Assembly (NCBI GenBank): GCA_027487835.1
Contig: JAIYCU010000029.1
Coordinates: 155,810-219,809 of the forward strand
Length of the DNA: 64,000 bases
From: Bacteroidota bacterium
GTDB taxonomy: Bacteria; Bacteroidota; Bacteroidia; UKL13-3
Direction: 5' to 3'
Shown here: piece by piece, positions 36,275 to 46,433 of the stretch
Layout: each line of letters starts with the position of its first letter
Position numbering within the stretch: position 1 is the first letter of the stretch
Position numbers and translations under genes: made by a program
The notes under the pieces: generated by a model
The model's input: the letters and a program-made list of their open reading frames with translations, nothing else
The model's database searches: none
Told to the model about the DNA's origin: nothing

Positions 36275-37613
36275 CGCGCTGGTAAAACAGTTTCGATTGT
36301 TATTACAAACCGAGAATATTGCAGAACTTGGGCTGCAACTTTCGCAGATGTATGCGCAGGATATTGCCATGTTAATTAATAGGTTGCCTATAGATGAATC
36401 TAGAGAAATACTAGGGCTGCTTAATAAAGACAAAGTAATAAAGGTATTGGTAAATATGGATGAGGAGGATAGGGCGCAATTCTTATCCGCTTACTCACCC
36501 TTTGAAATTGCCGATAAATTTATTGAACATATGGACAGTGATGATGCGGCCTATCTCTTAAATAATTTACCCAACAAGATAAAGGAAGATGTAATTGGTC
36601 AGTTGCAAGATGTTGAATATGCTAGCAGTTTACTCAGTCTAACCAATTATGAAGAAAATACTGCCGGCAGCTTAATGGCCTTGGAATTAGTAAAAGTTCG
36701 CATTAATCAAACTGTAGCAGAGTGTATTGAAGAAATAAGGACACAAGATGAAAACGTAGACAATATTTATGTTGTGTATGTTGTAGATGATTTTGGAAGA
36801 TTGATGGGTATTGTTACGCTTAAGAATCTACTATTGGCCAAGTACGACTTAAAAGTTTCTGAGGTATATAATACTGAAGTAATTGCTGTAGCAGCCTCAG
36901 CAGATGTTGAAGAGGTTGCTAATCTTACTAAAAAGTATGATTTGGTGGTTTTGCCTGTGGTAGATGTTTTGGGAAGATTGGCAGGTAGAATTACGGTTGA
37001 TGATGTAGTAGATGTGATAAAAGAGGAAGCCGATGAAGATTACCAATTAATGTCAGGTATTACCTCAGATGTTGATCCAACCGATTCTGTTTTTGATTTA
37101 GCAAAGGCTCGTCTTCCATGGCTTATTATTGGTTTGTTAGGAGGTATTGCAAGCTCTCGCTTTTTAGGAATGTATGAATCAGAAATACAAATACACCCCG
37201 AAATGGCCTTTTTTATTCCATTGATAGCTGCTATGGGTGGAAATGTTGGTGTACAATCTTCGGCAATTGTGGTGCAAGGTTTAGCAAATGATACCTTAGG
37301 GACTAAAAATATTGGGCAGAAAATTTTAAAAGAATTACGCCTAGGTTTATTCAATGGATTAATTTGTGCCCTTTTGATTTTGGCCTATAATTTAATTTTT
37401 AACGATTCATTAGAATTGGCTTTAACGGTTGCTATCGCGCTTATAACAGTTATCATTTTTGCTTCCGTATTTGGAACTTTTATTCCAATGTTTTTAAACA
37501 GGGTAAACATTGACCCCGCCATTGCCACAGGGCCATTTATAACCACAAGCAATGATTTATTGGGCATTGTAATTTACTTTTCCATAGGAAGGATGTTGTA
37601 TCAAACTTTTTAA
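36252..37613 (+). CDS. mgtE: Magnesium transporter MgtE
   Basis: 453 residues from ATG 36252 (MEKIQVDN). An acidic N-terminal helical domain is followed by two CBS domains (about residues 130-255, with YVVDDFGRLMGIVTLKNLL and VLPVVDVLGRLAGRITVDDVVDVI), a connecting plug helix, then five membrane helices with the pore-lining PFITTSNDLLGI near the end. This is the Mg2+-gated channel layout. The start lies inside the end of rsmA; 37 bp separate it from the following dehydrogenase. Confidence 0.94.
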   Translation: MEKIQVDNALVKQFRLLLQTENIAELGLQLSQMYAQDIAMLINRLPIDESREILGLLNKDKVIKVLVNMDEEDRAQFLSAYSPFEIADKFIEHMDSDDAAYLLNNLPNKIKEDVIGQLQDVEYASSLLSLTNYEENTAGSLMALELVKVRINQTVAECIEEIRTQDENVDNIYVVYVVDDFGRLMGIVTLKNLLLAKYDLKVSEVYNTEVIAVAASADVEEVANLTKKYDLVVLPVVDVLGRLAGRITVDDVVDVIKEEADEDYQLMSGITSDVDPTDSVFDLAKARLPWLIIGLLGGIASSRFLGMYESEIQIHPEMAFFIPLIAAMGGNVGVQSSAIVVQGLANDTLGTKNIGQKILKELRLGLFNGLICALLILAYNLIFNDSLELALTVAIALITVIIFASVFGTFIPMFLNRVNIDPAIATGPFITTSNDLLGIVIYFSIGRMLYQTF

Positions 37614-37650
37614 AGATGCAACCTTTTCAAAAAATCTGTTTACTATTCTT

Positions 37651-38622
37651 ATGAAAGCAAAAAACAACCTTTTATCAAAAAAGCTTAGCATCTTGATTTC
37701 GGACGATTTGCATGCTTTATTCATAAACGGTGTTTTGGCAGATGGCCACCATGTAATCTATAAACCGGGTGCTACCAAGGAAGAAATTTCCGAAATTCTT
37801 CCTCAAGTGGATGCTTGGGTACTTAGAACTGGGGTGAATGCCGATAAGGACTTGCTTTTACAAGGGCGCTCTTTGAAATGGATAGGCAGGGCTGGAGCCG
37901 GATTAGATAATATCGATTTGGTTCAAGCCGAAAAAATGGGAATTATTTGTGAAAACGCAGGTGAAGCCAATGCAGATGCAGTGGGCGAGCATACGTTAGG
38001 AATGCTTCTGATGCTTATGCACAATTTAAGTAAGGCACATGCCGAGGTTAAAGCAGGCATTTGGCAAAGAGAAGCAAATAGAGGAATAGAACTAAAGGGA
38101 AAAACCCTTGGAATTATTGGCTACGGTAATACAGGGAAAGCTGTGGCTCAAAAATTACTTGGGTTTGGAGTTAAGGTTTTGGTTTATGATAAATACCTTA
38201 AAGATTTTGGTTCGAACCAAATTTTGGAAACAAATTTAAAAACCATTCAAGAAGAAGCTGATATAATTACTTTTCATGTGCCTCTTACCGAGGAAACAGA
38301 AAATTATTTTAATGCAGATTTTTTGGAGGCCTGTCTAAAGCCAATTTTTGTGCTGAACCTTAGCAGAGGAAAAGTAGTTAATTTATCCGACCTAATTAAT
38401 GGATTGACTGCTCAAAAAGTGAAAGGTGTTGCCTTAGATGTGCTGGAAAATGAAAAGATTGCCAACCTAGTTGGAGAGGAATTGGAACGATTTAATATCT
38501 TAAAAGCATCCCCAAATGTCATATTAACACCGCATATTGGAGGATGGACGCAAGAGAGTTACCTGAAAATTTCGCAGGTACTATTAGATAAGTTCCTGTT
38601 TTTTAGTAGGAATATGAAATAA
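37651..38622 (+). CDS. D-2-hydroxyacid dehydrogenase, SerA-like
   Basis: 323 residues. The Rossmann domain has LGIIGYGNTGKAVAQKL (GxGxxG near residue 155) and the pocket segments NAGEANADAVGEH. The catalytic triad is visible as Arg in NLSRGKV, Glu in DVLENEK and His in TPHIGGWTQ. It most resembles the short form of phosphoglycerate dehydrogenase without the ACT domain; serC is not adjacent, so the substrate is not certain. Contains the perfect palindromic variant of the dispersed word. Confidence 0.85.
   Translation: MKAKNNLLSKKLSILISDDLHALFINGVLADGHHVIYKPGATKEEISEILPQVDAWVLRTGVNADKDLLLQGRSLKWIGRAGAGLDNIDLVQAEKMGIICENAGEANADAVGEHTLGMLLMLMHNLSKAHAEVKAGIWQREANRGIELKGKTLGIIGYGNTGKAVAQKLLGFGVKVLVYDKYLKDFGSNQILETNLKTIQEEADIITFHVPLTEETENYFNADFLEACLKPIFVLNLSRGKVVNLSDLINGLTAQKVKGVALDVLENEKIANLVGEELERFNILKASPNVILTPHIGGWTQESYLKISQVLLDKFLFFSRNMK
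38207..38220. repeat. Perfect palindrome TTGGTTCGAACCAA
   Basis: A 14-bp perfect palindrome in the dehydrogenase gene, made of two copies of the TTGGTT half of the dispersed word. Confidence 0.75.
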
Positions 38623-38713
38623 TGATTAAGGTATGGTAAAGAGAATAGTTGTAATTTACAATTTAACTCCTTTATTTTACCGCTCTTAAAAAAAGTTTGA
38701 ACTTTTAAATGCT

Positions 38714-41700
38714 ATGTCAATGAAGAAAATATATACACTTTTGTTTTGCATGCTGGTTCTGCAGCTGGGCGTCTTTGCTCAGAGTGGTTTAGGAACAATC
38801 CGTGGAACGGTTAAGGACGCCAAAGCCAAGACACCAATGGGTTATGTAAGCATCACAGTAAAGCTCAATGGGGTTACAAAAGCTAACACCATGTCTGATG
38901 ATGATGGTTCGTTTATTATTAAGACTTTGCAACCAGGTGAATACACCTTGTTTGCCGCTTATGTTGGATACAAAAGCGTTGTTTTGGAAGGGATTAACCT
39001 TGCTGCGGAAGAAGATCGTTTTGTAAACTTTACCATGCAATCTGCCACCAATTTAGATGAGGTAGTAATTTCTAGGTACAAAAAACCTAAAATCGACCCA
39101 GGTGGGGTAAAGGGTGCAAACATTGGTTCTAAAGAACTAATGGGTAGCGGCACACGTTCAATTGATCGTTTGGCCAGTAATACTTTAGGGGTTGAATCTA
39201 GAACAGGCGGAACACCAATCTTTCGAGGAGCTCGTGCAGAAGGAACTGCTTACTATATTGATGGGGTGCGTGTTCAAGGAGGTGCCCGTGATATCCCAGC
39301 AAATGCAATTGATAATATTCAAGTTATTACAGGAGGTACGCCCGCGCAATACGGAGACTTTGTGGGTGGTGCCATTAGTATTACAACCAAAGCACCTTCT
39401 AAGAATTTCTTGAGGGCTTTTGAATATACAAGTGCTTCCCCTTTTACCAGAACCTTAGACAATACCCAGTATAATAATTTTCAAACCGTTTTTTCTGGTC
39501 CATTAAAGTTAGTTAATAAGGGTCGTGGCGACGAAGAACGCGTGTTATTAGGTTTCTTAATTTCAGCAAGTGCTACTTATTCTAAGCCAATTGCGGTAGT
39601 TGACTTGTACGAAGTGAAGCCAGAAAAAATGAAAGAAATTGAACAAACACCTTTGGTGCCAGGCTCAACTGGAACACTTTTTCCGGCGTCAGAATTTTTA
39701 ACCGCGAATGATTTTCAAAAGATTACCAATCGCCCGAATGCATATGGTTTTTCTGCTGATGTGAATGGTAACTTCAATTTTCAGCCTACCAAAAACTTCA
39801 ATGTTCGTTTGGGATATTATGGTAATTATAACCAAGGTTTGAATTCAAATACGTTCCATTATTTATTAAACGCAAATAATAACTCTTATTCTAGAGGATA
39901 CACTATTAGAACATATTTACAGTTTACACAAACCTTTAAAACAGATGAAAAGAAGGATAAGGATGATAAAGAGGCTGCAAAAAAATCAAACTCAAATATT
40001 TCTAATGCCTATTATTCAGTTCGTTTATCATATGAAAGAGGTTATGGTGAAACCATGGATCAAACCCATATGGATGATATTTTTAATTATGGCTATGTTG
40101 GAAAGTTTACAACCTACCAAGCGCCAGTTTACACAAGGGTAATTAAAGGTTTAAATGACAAACCCGATTCTTTCCTTGTAAATAATAATTATATCCGTTT
40201 AACTGACTATTACCGTCAAATTGGTTATAGAGATACTGCTTATACTTTTGAGCAAGCGGATGTGAACAGAGTAAGAGGTAACTATACGCGTGCTGTTTAT
40301 GATTATTTTGGCAAAGAAAATATCAGAAACTTAGGAACGCTTCGTCAGGTTGGAGGTTTAATTAATGGAGATAATCCAAATGGAATTTACTCTAATATGT
40401 GGGGTAATGTTGGAACACAACAAGCGGGTTATGGTAAGAGCATGGCAGAAACTTTCAATTTATATATTCAAAGTGAGTTTTCTGTAGCGCCTAAAAACAA
40501 TCCTAAGGCAAAACATGAAATTCAAGTAGGATTAAACTTTGAACAACAGTTCAGAAGAAACTATTCTTTGGGTGCAACTGGTTTATGGAGTTTAATGCGT
40601 TTATATGCTAACCGTCAGTTTGCAGGCTTGGATTCAAACAAAGCCATGTTGAAGTTTGATGAGAATGGCGTATTTAATGATACAGTAAACTTAGGTAGAA
40701 AAATTGTTTGGGCAGACCAAACCAATTTTGACAGAAACTTAAGAAATAAAATTATTGGAATGGGAGGCGTGGATGCATTTGGTAATACCATTGATTCAAA
40801 TTCTTTCTTAGATGTAAATTCTTATGCCCCTTCAGTATATACATTAGATATGTTTAATGCCGATGAATTATTAAACAATGGTAACTCTGTGGTTGGTTAT
40901 AATGGTTATGACCACTTGGGAAATATTGTAAGAGGTCGCAGGGTTAGCATTGATGATTTCTTAAATGACAAAGAGCGCAGGTTATTGCCGGCTTACCAAC
41001 CTGTATATTTTGCAGCTTGGATTCAAGATAAGTTTGTATTTAAGGATTTAATTATGCGTATTGGATTCCGTTTAGAGCGTTTTGATGCAAACCAACCCGT
41101 ACTTAAAGATCCATATTCTACTGTTCCAATCTATACAGTTGGAGAGGTTAAGAAATCTGCTGATGCTGCTATTAGCGCTTTAGCAGGTCAGATTCCAGGT
41201 AATATGGATGATAATTTTACTGTTTACGTAGATAAAGATGCAAACCTGCAATCAAGTGGTTTATCTAATGCTAAATTAGTTGGTTACCGTGATGGAAATC
41301 GCTGGTTTGATGGCAGTGGTAATCCAATTACAGATCCGCAACAAATTGCACGTGATGGTAAAACAAATCGTAATACACCTTTATTGATTGATCCAAATAA
41401 CCCGAATTCACCAACTAGTAAGTCGTTTGCAGATTATACACCAGATGTTTTGTTATTGCCACGTATTTGGTTTTCATTCCCAATTTCAACTACTTCTCAA
41501 TTCTTTGGAACCTATGATATCTTGGCGCAACGTCCTATTAATAATGTGGGTCAAATTGATGACTACTATTACTTATTAAATAGACAAAGTGGTGGGCCAA
41601 TTGCTAATCCAGATTTGAAAATGGTACAAGTAACCGATTATGAAATTGGTTTCCGTCAACAAATTGGTGATGATGCGGCTTTAGGTATCATTGCATCTTA

Positions 41701-42517
41701 CAGAGAGTACAGAAACTATGTGCAACAATTTAGATATGTTCAAGCATGGCCTATTGATTATACCACTTTTGGAAATATCGACTTTGCAACAGTTAAAAGT
41801 ATTGGGGTAGATTACAGCATTACTGATATTGGTAATATTACTTTAAGTGCAAATTACCAATTGCAATTTGCAGATGGTACAGGTTCAAATGCTAACTCAA
41901 GTAGTTCTTTGGTACAAGTAGGTTTAGGAACTTTACGTACCATTTTCCCATTAGACTTTGATACTCGTCATACCTTAAAGGCGGTATTCGATTACCATTA
42001 CAAAACTGGTAAAGACTACAATGGTCCAATTGTAAACGGCAAGAAAATATTTGAGGATGCTGGTTTCAATGTAAACTTTGCGGCTTACTCAGGCAGACCT
42101 TACACGCAAGAATTAAATCCAACACCAGGTGGTGTTCAAAGTGGAGTTGTTGTGCGTAGCCCAATCAGAGGTACTATTAACGGTGCTAACTTGCCTCCTC
42201 AGTTTACAGTAGATTTAAACGTAGATAAAAACTATAACTTTAAGAGCAAAAAGATTGATGGTTCAACCGTAAATTATAGATTAAGAGTATTTTTAATGGT
42301 TCAAAACGTATTAAATACAGCTAATATCACTTCTGTGTTCAGATATACTGGTTCAGCTTATACAGATGGATTCTTGGCATCCCCTGCTGCACAAGAGCAA
42401 ATTGAGTCTGCAACCAATACACAGTCTTATATTGACTTATATAATATCAGAATGGTAAACCCTGACCGTTTTGCATTACCTAGAACCGCTCGTCTTGGAG
42501 CTGCCTTGTATTTCTAA
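38714..42517 (+). CDS. Large TonB-dependent receptor-like outer-membrane protein
   Basis: 1,267 residues (ATG 38714, or 38720 MKKIY). Signal peptide ends at GVFAQ. Residues about 25-115 are a carboxypeptidase-regulatory-like beta domain (GTIRGTVKDAKAKTPMG...GYKSVVLEG). A plug domain follows (GTAYYIDGVRVQGG and IQVITGGTPAQYGDFVGGAISITTK), then a very long barrel with large loops ending in RLGAALYF. It has the plug features of SusC-like and related receptors, but no SusD partner follows. Instead come a T9SS-type secreted protein (22 bp later) and a PorV-like barrel. It may be part of a surface assembly rather than a nutrient importer. Confidence 0.9.
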   Translation: MSMKKIYTLLFCMLVLQLGVFAQSGLGTIRGTVKDAKAKTPMGYVSITVKLNGVTKANTMSDDDGSFIIKTLQPGEYTLFAAYVGYKSVVLEGINLAAEEDRFVNFTMQSATNLDEVVISRYKKPKIDPGGVKGANIGSKELMGSGTRSIDRLASNTLGVESRTGGTPIFRGARAEGTAYYIDGVRVQGGARDIPANAIDNIQVITGGTPAQYGDFVGGAISITTKAPSKNFLRAFEYTSASPFTRTLDNTQYNNFQTVFSGPLKLVNKGRGDEERVLLGFLISASATYSKPIAVVDLYEVKPEKMKEIEQTPLVPGSTGTLFPASEFLTANDFQKITNRPNAYGFSADVNGNFNFQPTKNFNVRLGYYGNYNQGLNSNTFHYLLNANNNSYSRGYTIRTYLQFTQTFKTDEKKDKDDKEAAKKSNSNISNAYYSVRLSYERGYGETMDQTHMDDIFNYGYVGKFTTYQAPVYTRVIKGLNDKPDSFLVNNNYIRLTDYYRQIGYRDTAYTFEQADVNRVRGNYTRAVYDYFGKENIRNLGTLRQVGGLINGDNPNGIYSNMWGNVGTQQAGYGKSMAETFNLYIQSEFSVAPKNNPKAKHEIQVGLNFEQQFRRNYSLGATGLWSLMRLYANRQFAGLDSNKAMLKFDENGVFNDTVNLGRKIVWADQTNFDRNLRNKIIGMGGVDAFGNTIDSNSFLDVNSYAPSVYTLDMFNADELLNNGNSVVGYNGYDHLGNIVRGRRVSIDDFLNDKERRLLPAYQPVYFAAWIQDKFVFKDLIMRIGFRLERFDANQPVLKDPYSTVPIYTVGEVKKSADAAISALAGQIPGNMDDNFTVYVDKDANLQSSGLSNAKLVGYRDGNRWFDGSGNPITDPQQIARDGKTNRNTPLLIDPNNPNSPTSKSFADYTPDVLLLPRIWFSFPISTTSQFFGTYDILAQRPINNVGQIDDYYYLLNRQSGGPIANPDLKMVQVTDYEIGFRQQIGDDAALGIIASYREYRNYVQQFRYVQAWPIDYTTFGNIDFATVKSIGVDYSITDIGNITLSANYQLQFADGTGSNANSSSSLVQVGLGTLRTIFPLDFDTRHTLKAVFDYHYKTGKDYNGPIVNGKKIFEDAGFNVNFAAYSGRPYTQELNPTPGGVQSGVVVRSPIRGTINGANLPPQFTVDLNVDKNYNFKSKKIDGSTVNYRLRVFLMVQNVLNTANITSVFRYTGSAYTDGFLASPAAQEQIESATNTQSYIDLYNIRMVNPDRFALPRTARLGAALYF

Positions 42518-42539
42518 GACATTAAATTAAAAGATTATC

Positions 42540-45500
42540 ATGAAAAAAAATAGTGTAATATTAATCAATTGGATGAAAGCAGCGATGCTGCTAACACTTT
42601 TGTTTGGTTTTCAGTATGCACAGGCAAGAGAAAACATCGGCTTGCAGAAGTCGGGTAAAAAACCTGCCTTAAGAAAGTTTGGTGCAGGATGTGCAGCCGC
42701 AACCCAACAAAAAGATTTGGATTTAAACAACGTTAGAACCACCATTTTAAATGGTGGAGACGTTTGGTGGAACCTTCAAAATGCAAGATATGAGATTCCT
42801 AAAGTTGAGCCAGGCAATACCCCAAAGCATTCTTTGTTTTCAGGTGCTTTATGGATAGGTGGTGTTACTTTGGGTAATTTAAGAATTGCAGCACAAACCT
42901 ATCGTCAGAGCGGTAGTGATTATTATCCTGGTGCTTTAGCTGTAGATGGTTCTGCCTCAATTACTGCTGATCGCTGCAAGTTTTATGATAAAATTTGGAA
43001 AATTACCTTGTCAGAAATTGAATCATTTCAGGTTGATACCGCTAATTGGTCGAGCCCAATAGATGCAATTCAGTCTTGGCCTGGTACTGGAGATCCTAGC
43101 TTTTCGGAAGCAAAATTTTTAGCTCCATATTTTGACGCAGATTCTAATGGTTTGTATGAGCCTGCTGCAGGTGATTTCCCAACTTTTGACCAACAGAATT
43201 ATAAGAATATTCCAGATATGATGTTGTACACTATCTATAATGATAAGGGTAATATCCATTCGGAATCTGAAGGTTTACCGTTGGGTCTGGAATTACATAC
43301 GCAAAGTTTTGCCTTCTCTACAAATGATGAGGTAAATAATATGACTTTTTATAGAACCACTATTTATAATAGAAGTTCAGATATTATCGACTCATGTATT
43401 TTTGGTCAGTGGGTAGATGCCGATTTAGGTAATTATGCAGATGATTATGTTGAGTGCGATGTTAAACGTAATTTGGGTATTTGTTACAATGGTGATGACA
43501 ATGACGAAGGTATTTTAGGTTATGGTTTAAATCCACCTAGTATAGGGGTTAACTTTTTTGAAGGACCCAAAAGAATTGTGGGTTTAGACACCATTGAAAT
43601 TGGATTGACAAAATTTGTATACTATAACAATGACTTTTCAGTTACAGGAAATCCTTCTAGACCTGAGCATTATTGGAATTATTTAAATGGTCGTTGGAAA
43701 GATGGTTTAAGCATTACTTATGGCGGAAATGGTAGAGGTGGTACAGATACTGCTAGCTTTATGTTTCCAGGATTATCAGATCCTGCTGGTAGAGAGAATT
43801 GGACTGAAAGAACGGCTGGTAATTCCCCTCAAGACAGAAGATTTTTACAAGTTTCTGGACCCTTTAGTTTATTGCCAGGTTCAAAAAATGAGGTAACAGT
43901 AGCCGTTGTTTGGGCAAGAGCCACAACTGGAGGTGCAACAGGTTCTTTTAATCTATTAAAAGAAGCAAGTGATAAAGCCTTCGTACTGTATAAAAACAAT
44001 TTCGTAATTTTAGATGGACCTAGGGTGCCTGAAATGGACATTGTAGAATTAGATAGAGAATTAATATTAACCATCAAAGATTACCAAAGAACAGAGGCAT
44101 ATGTAGATTCGTCTGCTGGTTTATGTGCACAGTTTACTAAATATAAATTTCAAGGTTATCAAATTTTCCAATTAAAGCGCAGTTCGATACCAAGTGATCT
44201 TTACAATCAAGAAGAAGCCAAACTCGTAGCACAATGTGATATTTTGGATGGTAATAAAATGATTGTAAATATTGTAAATGATCCTGATTTAGGTTCAGTA
44301 AAGAAAATCATGGTGAATGGAGAAGATAAAGGTATTAGACATTCATTCAAAATTACTAAGGATGCATTTTCAATTGAATCTGATCCAACCTTAGTTAATT
44401 TCCAAAACTACTATTATTTATTAGTGGCCTACGCAGCTACCGATAATTGTACTGATGATGCCTTGCAATATTTAGCAGGAAGGAAGATGGCAGATGGTTC
44501 TGCAATTAAAGTTTATACTGCTAATGCTCACAAACCTTTGGCCCGTGCAATGGGTACAGATTTGAATTCTACTTATGGTGATGGTCCAGAGATTACACGA
44601 ATCAGTGGAATTGGTAATGATGGTAATGTGTTGAAGCTTTCCAAAGCTACAATTGAAAAAGCTTTGATTGCACCGTATTATGCACCTGCTCCAACCTATG
44701 AGCGCGCTGCAGGCCCAGTGAAGGTAAGGGTTATTGATCCTTTTAAGCTTCCGTTGTCAGATTTTGAATTGCGTTTTATTGATAGTTCTGTATCAACTGT
44801 AAAAGCAGATACCTTAACAAGTAGAACTTCTTATTGGGTTTTAACAGACCTAACTAATGGTAAAAAATATAATTCTGAAAGAGCAATCAACTCGCCAAAT
44901 GAGCAAGTGTTTGGTGAAATAGGTTTAGCCATTACAGTGGGTCAAGTGGTTGGTCCTGGTCAGCCTTTTAACCAAACCGACCAAGACAATGGTTTTGTAA
45001 GTGCAACCATTACCTTTTCAAACCCTACCAATAGATGGTTATCAGGCATTCCTGATGAGGTAATTCCTTTACCACCTTTCAATTGGATTAGATCTGGTAA
45101 TACAGGAACACCAACCTTTAATAATCCAGCAGAGCACGACTTTGCTGTAGGTGGCTCACCAATAGATCCTAGAAGGCAATACAATAAAGTTTTAGATGGA
45201 ACTTGGGCTCCTTATGGATTAGCTGCTCGCGCTGTAACCCCAACCCCAACTTATGGTCCAGCTTGGGCGCCAAATGGCAATGGTGGTTACTCTGCTGATA
45301 ACCCTTTAATTGATTTACAAAGTGTACAAGTAATCATAACTGCTGATAAATCTAAATGGTCTCGTTGTATTGTTTTAGAAGCTGGCGAGAACCCTGCTAC
45401 TACCATTGGTGGCGCAGTAAAAATGAACCGTAGAAAATCACCTTCTGTTGGAAAAGATGGCAAGCCAGATGGAGATGGAATAGGAAAAGGATGGTTCCCT

Positions 45501-46376
45501 GGTTATGCATTGAATAAAGAAACTGGCGAGCGGTTAAATATTTTATTTGCCGAAGATTCATCATTGCCTTTAGATAATGGAACAGATATGATTTGGAATC
45601 CAACTGGTGATTTCTTCAGAAATACACCTACTGCTGGTGTTGATTATGTATTAGGTGGCAAACATCATATTTATGTAATGGGTACAAAAAGCTTTAGGGT
45701 TAGTTCAAATAGCTTCTTTAGAGGTCCACGTTATGATGCAAGTAAAGCCTACGACTCATTGTTTAATCTTATTGATAACAACGTAAGTGCGATTTTAAAT
45801 AAGCGTTGTATTTTCTCTCAAGCAATGTGGGTAAGTATGTCCTTAACTGACCCTAGGGTTAAATTAGGAAACCTAAACGATATTGGTGGCATTCCTTGTG
45901 AAGTTACAATTGATATCAATGTTAAGCGTCCTTATGCACAGAAGTTCTCTAATGACGCTTCTGCAAATGATACTTCTGGTATGCCTTACTACCAATTCTC
46001 TACAAAAAACTTGGCGCCAGTGATTGGCGAAAAAGAAGTAATGAAAAGTGCTTTAGATTTGATTTCAATTACGCCAAATCCTTATTATGCTTATGCTGGA
46101 TATGAAGATCCTACCAACCAGTTAGATACTCGTATTAAAATCATCAATCTACCTAAGAAATGCGTGATTTCAATTTATACACAAGGTGGTTATTTAGTAA
46201 GAAGAATCAGAAAAGATGATGATACCAGAACCTTTGTAGATTGGGATTTGAAAAATGATGCGAATGTGCCAATTTCAAGTGGCGTATACTTAATTCATGT
46301 TTATGCAGATGGAATGGGAGAGCGAGTAATTAAGTGGTTTGGTATTATGAGACCTGTAGATTTTGATACTTTCTAG
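42540..46376 (+). CDS. Large T9SS-type secreted surface protein
   Basis: 1,278 residues with a signal peptide (MKAAMLLTLLFGFQYAQA). The N-terminal third has GALWIGG...AAQTYRQSGSDYYPG, a signature I associate with big Bacteroidota T9SS-exported proteins of unknown role. The C-terminal roughly 100 residues (from SITPNPYYAYAGYE through KCVISIYTQGGYLVRRI, DWDLKNDANVPISSGVYLIHVYADG) form the beta-sandwich layout of a type A T9SS sorting domain, although the last residues (MRPVDFDTF) extend past the usual end. The protein has many Asp and Gly turns and no enzyme motif. It is located between the receptor and PorV-like genes. Confidence 0.82.
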   Translation: MKKNSVILINWMKAAMLLTLLFGFQYAQARENIGLQKSGKKPALRKFGAGCAAATQQKDLDLNNVRTTILNGGDVWWNLQNARYEIPKVEPGNTPKHSLFSGALWIGGVTLGNLRIAAQTYRQSGSDYYPGALAVDGSASITADRCKFYDKIWKITLSEIESFQVDTANWSSPIDAIQSWPGTGDPSFSEAKFLAPYFDADSNGLYEPAAGDFPTFDQQNYKNIPDMMLYTIYNDKGNIHSESEGLPLGLELHTQSFAFSTNDEVNNMTFYRTTIYNRSSDIIDSCIFGQWVDADLGNYADDYVECDVKRNLGICYNGDDNDEGILGYGLNPPSIGVNFFEGPKRIVGLDTIEIGLTKFVYYNNDFSVTGNPSRPEHYWNYLNGRWKDGLSITYGGNGRGGTDTASFMFPGLSDPAGRENWTERTAGNSPQDRRFLQVSGPFSLLPGSKNEVTVAVVWARATTGGATGSFNLLKEASDKAFVLYKNNFVILDGPRVPEMDIVELDRELILTIKDYQRTEAYVDSSAGLCAQFTKYKFQGYQIFQLKRSSIPSDLYNQEEAKLVAQCDILDGNKMIVNIVNDPDLGSVKKIMVNGEDKGIRHSFKITKDAFSIESDPTLVNFQNYYYLLVAYAATDNCTDDALQYLAGRKMADGSAIKVYTANAHKPLARAMGTDLNSTYGDGPEITRISGIGNDGNVLKLSKATIEKALIAPYYAPAPTYERAAGPVKVRVIDPFKLPLSDFELRFIDSSVSTVKADTLTSRTSYWVLTDLTNGKKYNSERAINSPNEQVFGEIGLAITVGQVVGPGQPFNQTDQDNGFVSATITFSNPTNRWLSGIPDEVIPLPPFNWIRSGNTGTPTFNNPAEHDFAVGGSPIDPRRQYNKVLDGTWAPYGLAARAVTPTPTYGPAWAPNGNGGYSADNPLIDLQSVQVIITADKSKWSRCIVLEAGENPATTIGGAVKMNRRKSPSVGKDGKPDGDGIGKGWFPGYALNKETGERLNILFAEDSSLPLDNGTDMIWNPTGDFFRNTPTAGVDYVLGGKHHIYVMGTKSFRVSSNSFFRGPRYDASKAYDSLFNLIDNNVSAILNKRCIFSQAMWVSMSLTDPRVKLGNLNDIGGIPCEVTIDINVKRPYAQKFSNDASANDTSGMPYYQFSTKNLAPVIGEKEVMKSALDLISITPNPYYAYAGYEDPTNQLDTRIKIINLPKKCVISIYTQGGYLVRRIRKDDDTRTFVDWDLKNDANVPISSGVYLIHVYADGMGERVIKWFGIMRPVDFDTF

Positions 46377-46386
46377 ATGTATTCAG

Positions 46387-46412
46387 CCGGAAGCCTAGTG
46401 CTTCCGGATTTT
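46387..46412 (+). promoter_or_regulatory. Stem-loop between the secreted protein and the PorV-like gene
   Basis: CCGGAAGC and GCTTCCGG form a perfect 8-bp GC-rich stem with loop CTAGT, followed by ATTTTAT. The tail is weaker than in the window's true terminators and lies 22 nt before ATG 46434, so it may act as a partial terminator or mRNA stabiliser setting the ratio of the two proteins. Confidence 0.6.
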
Positions 46413-46433
46413 ATAAAAATTAAAATTAATAAG

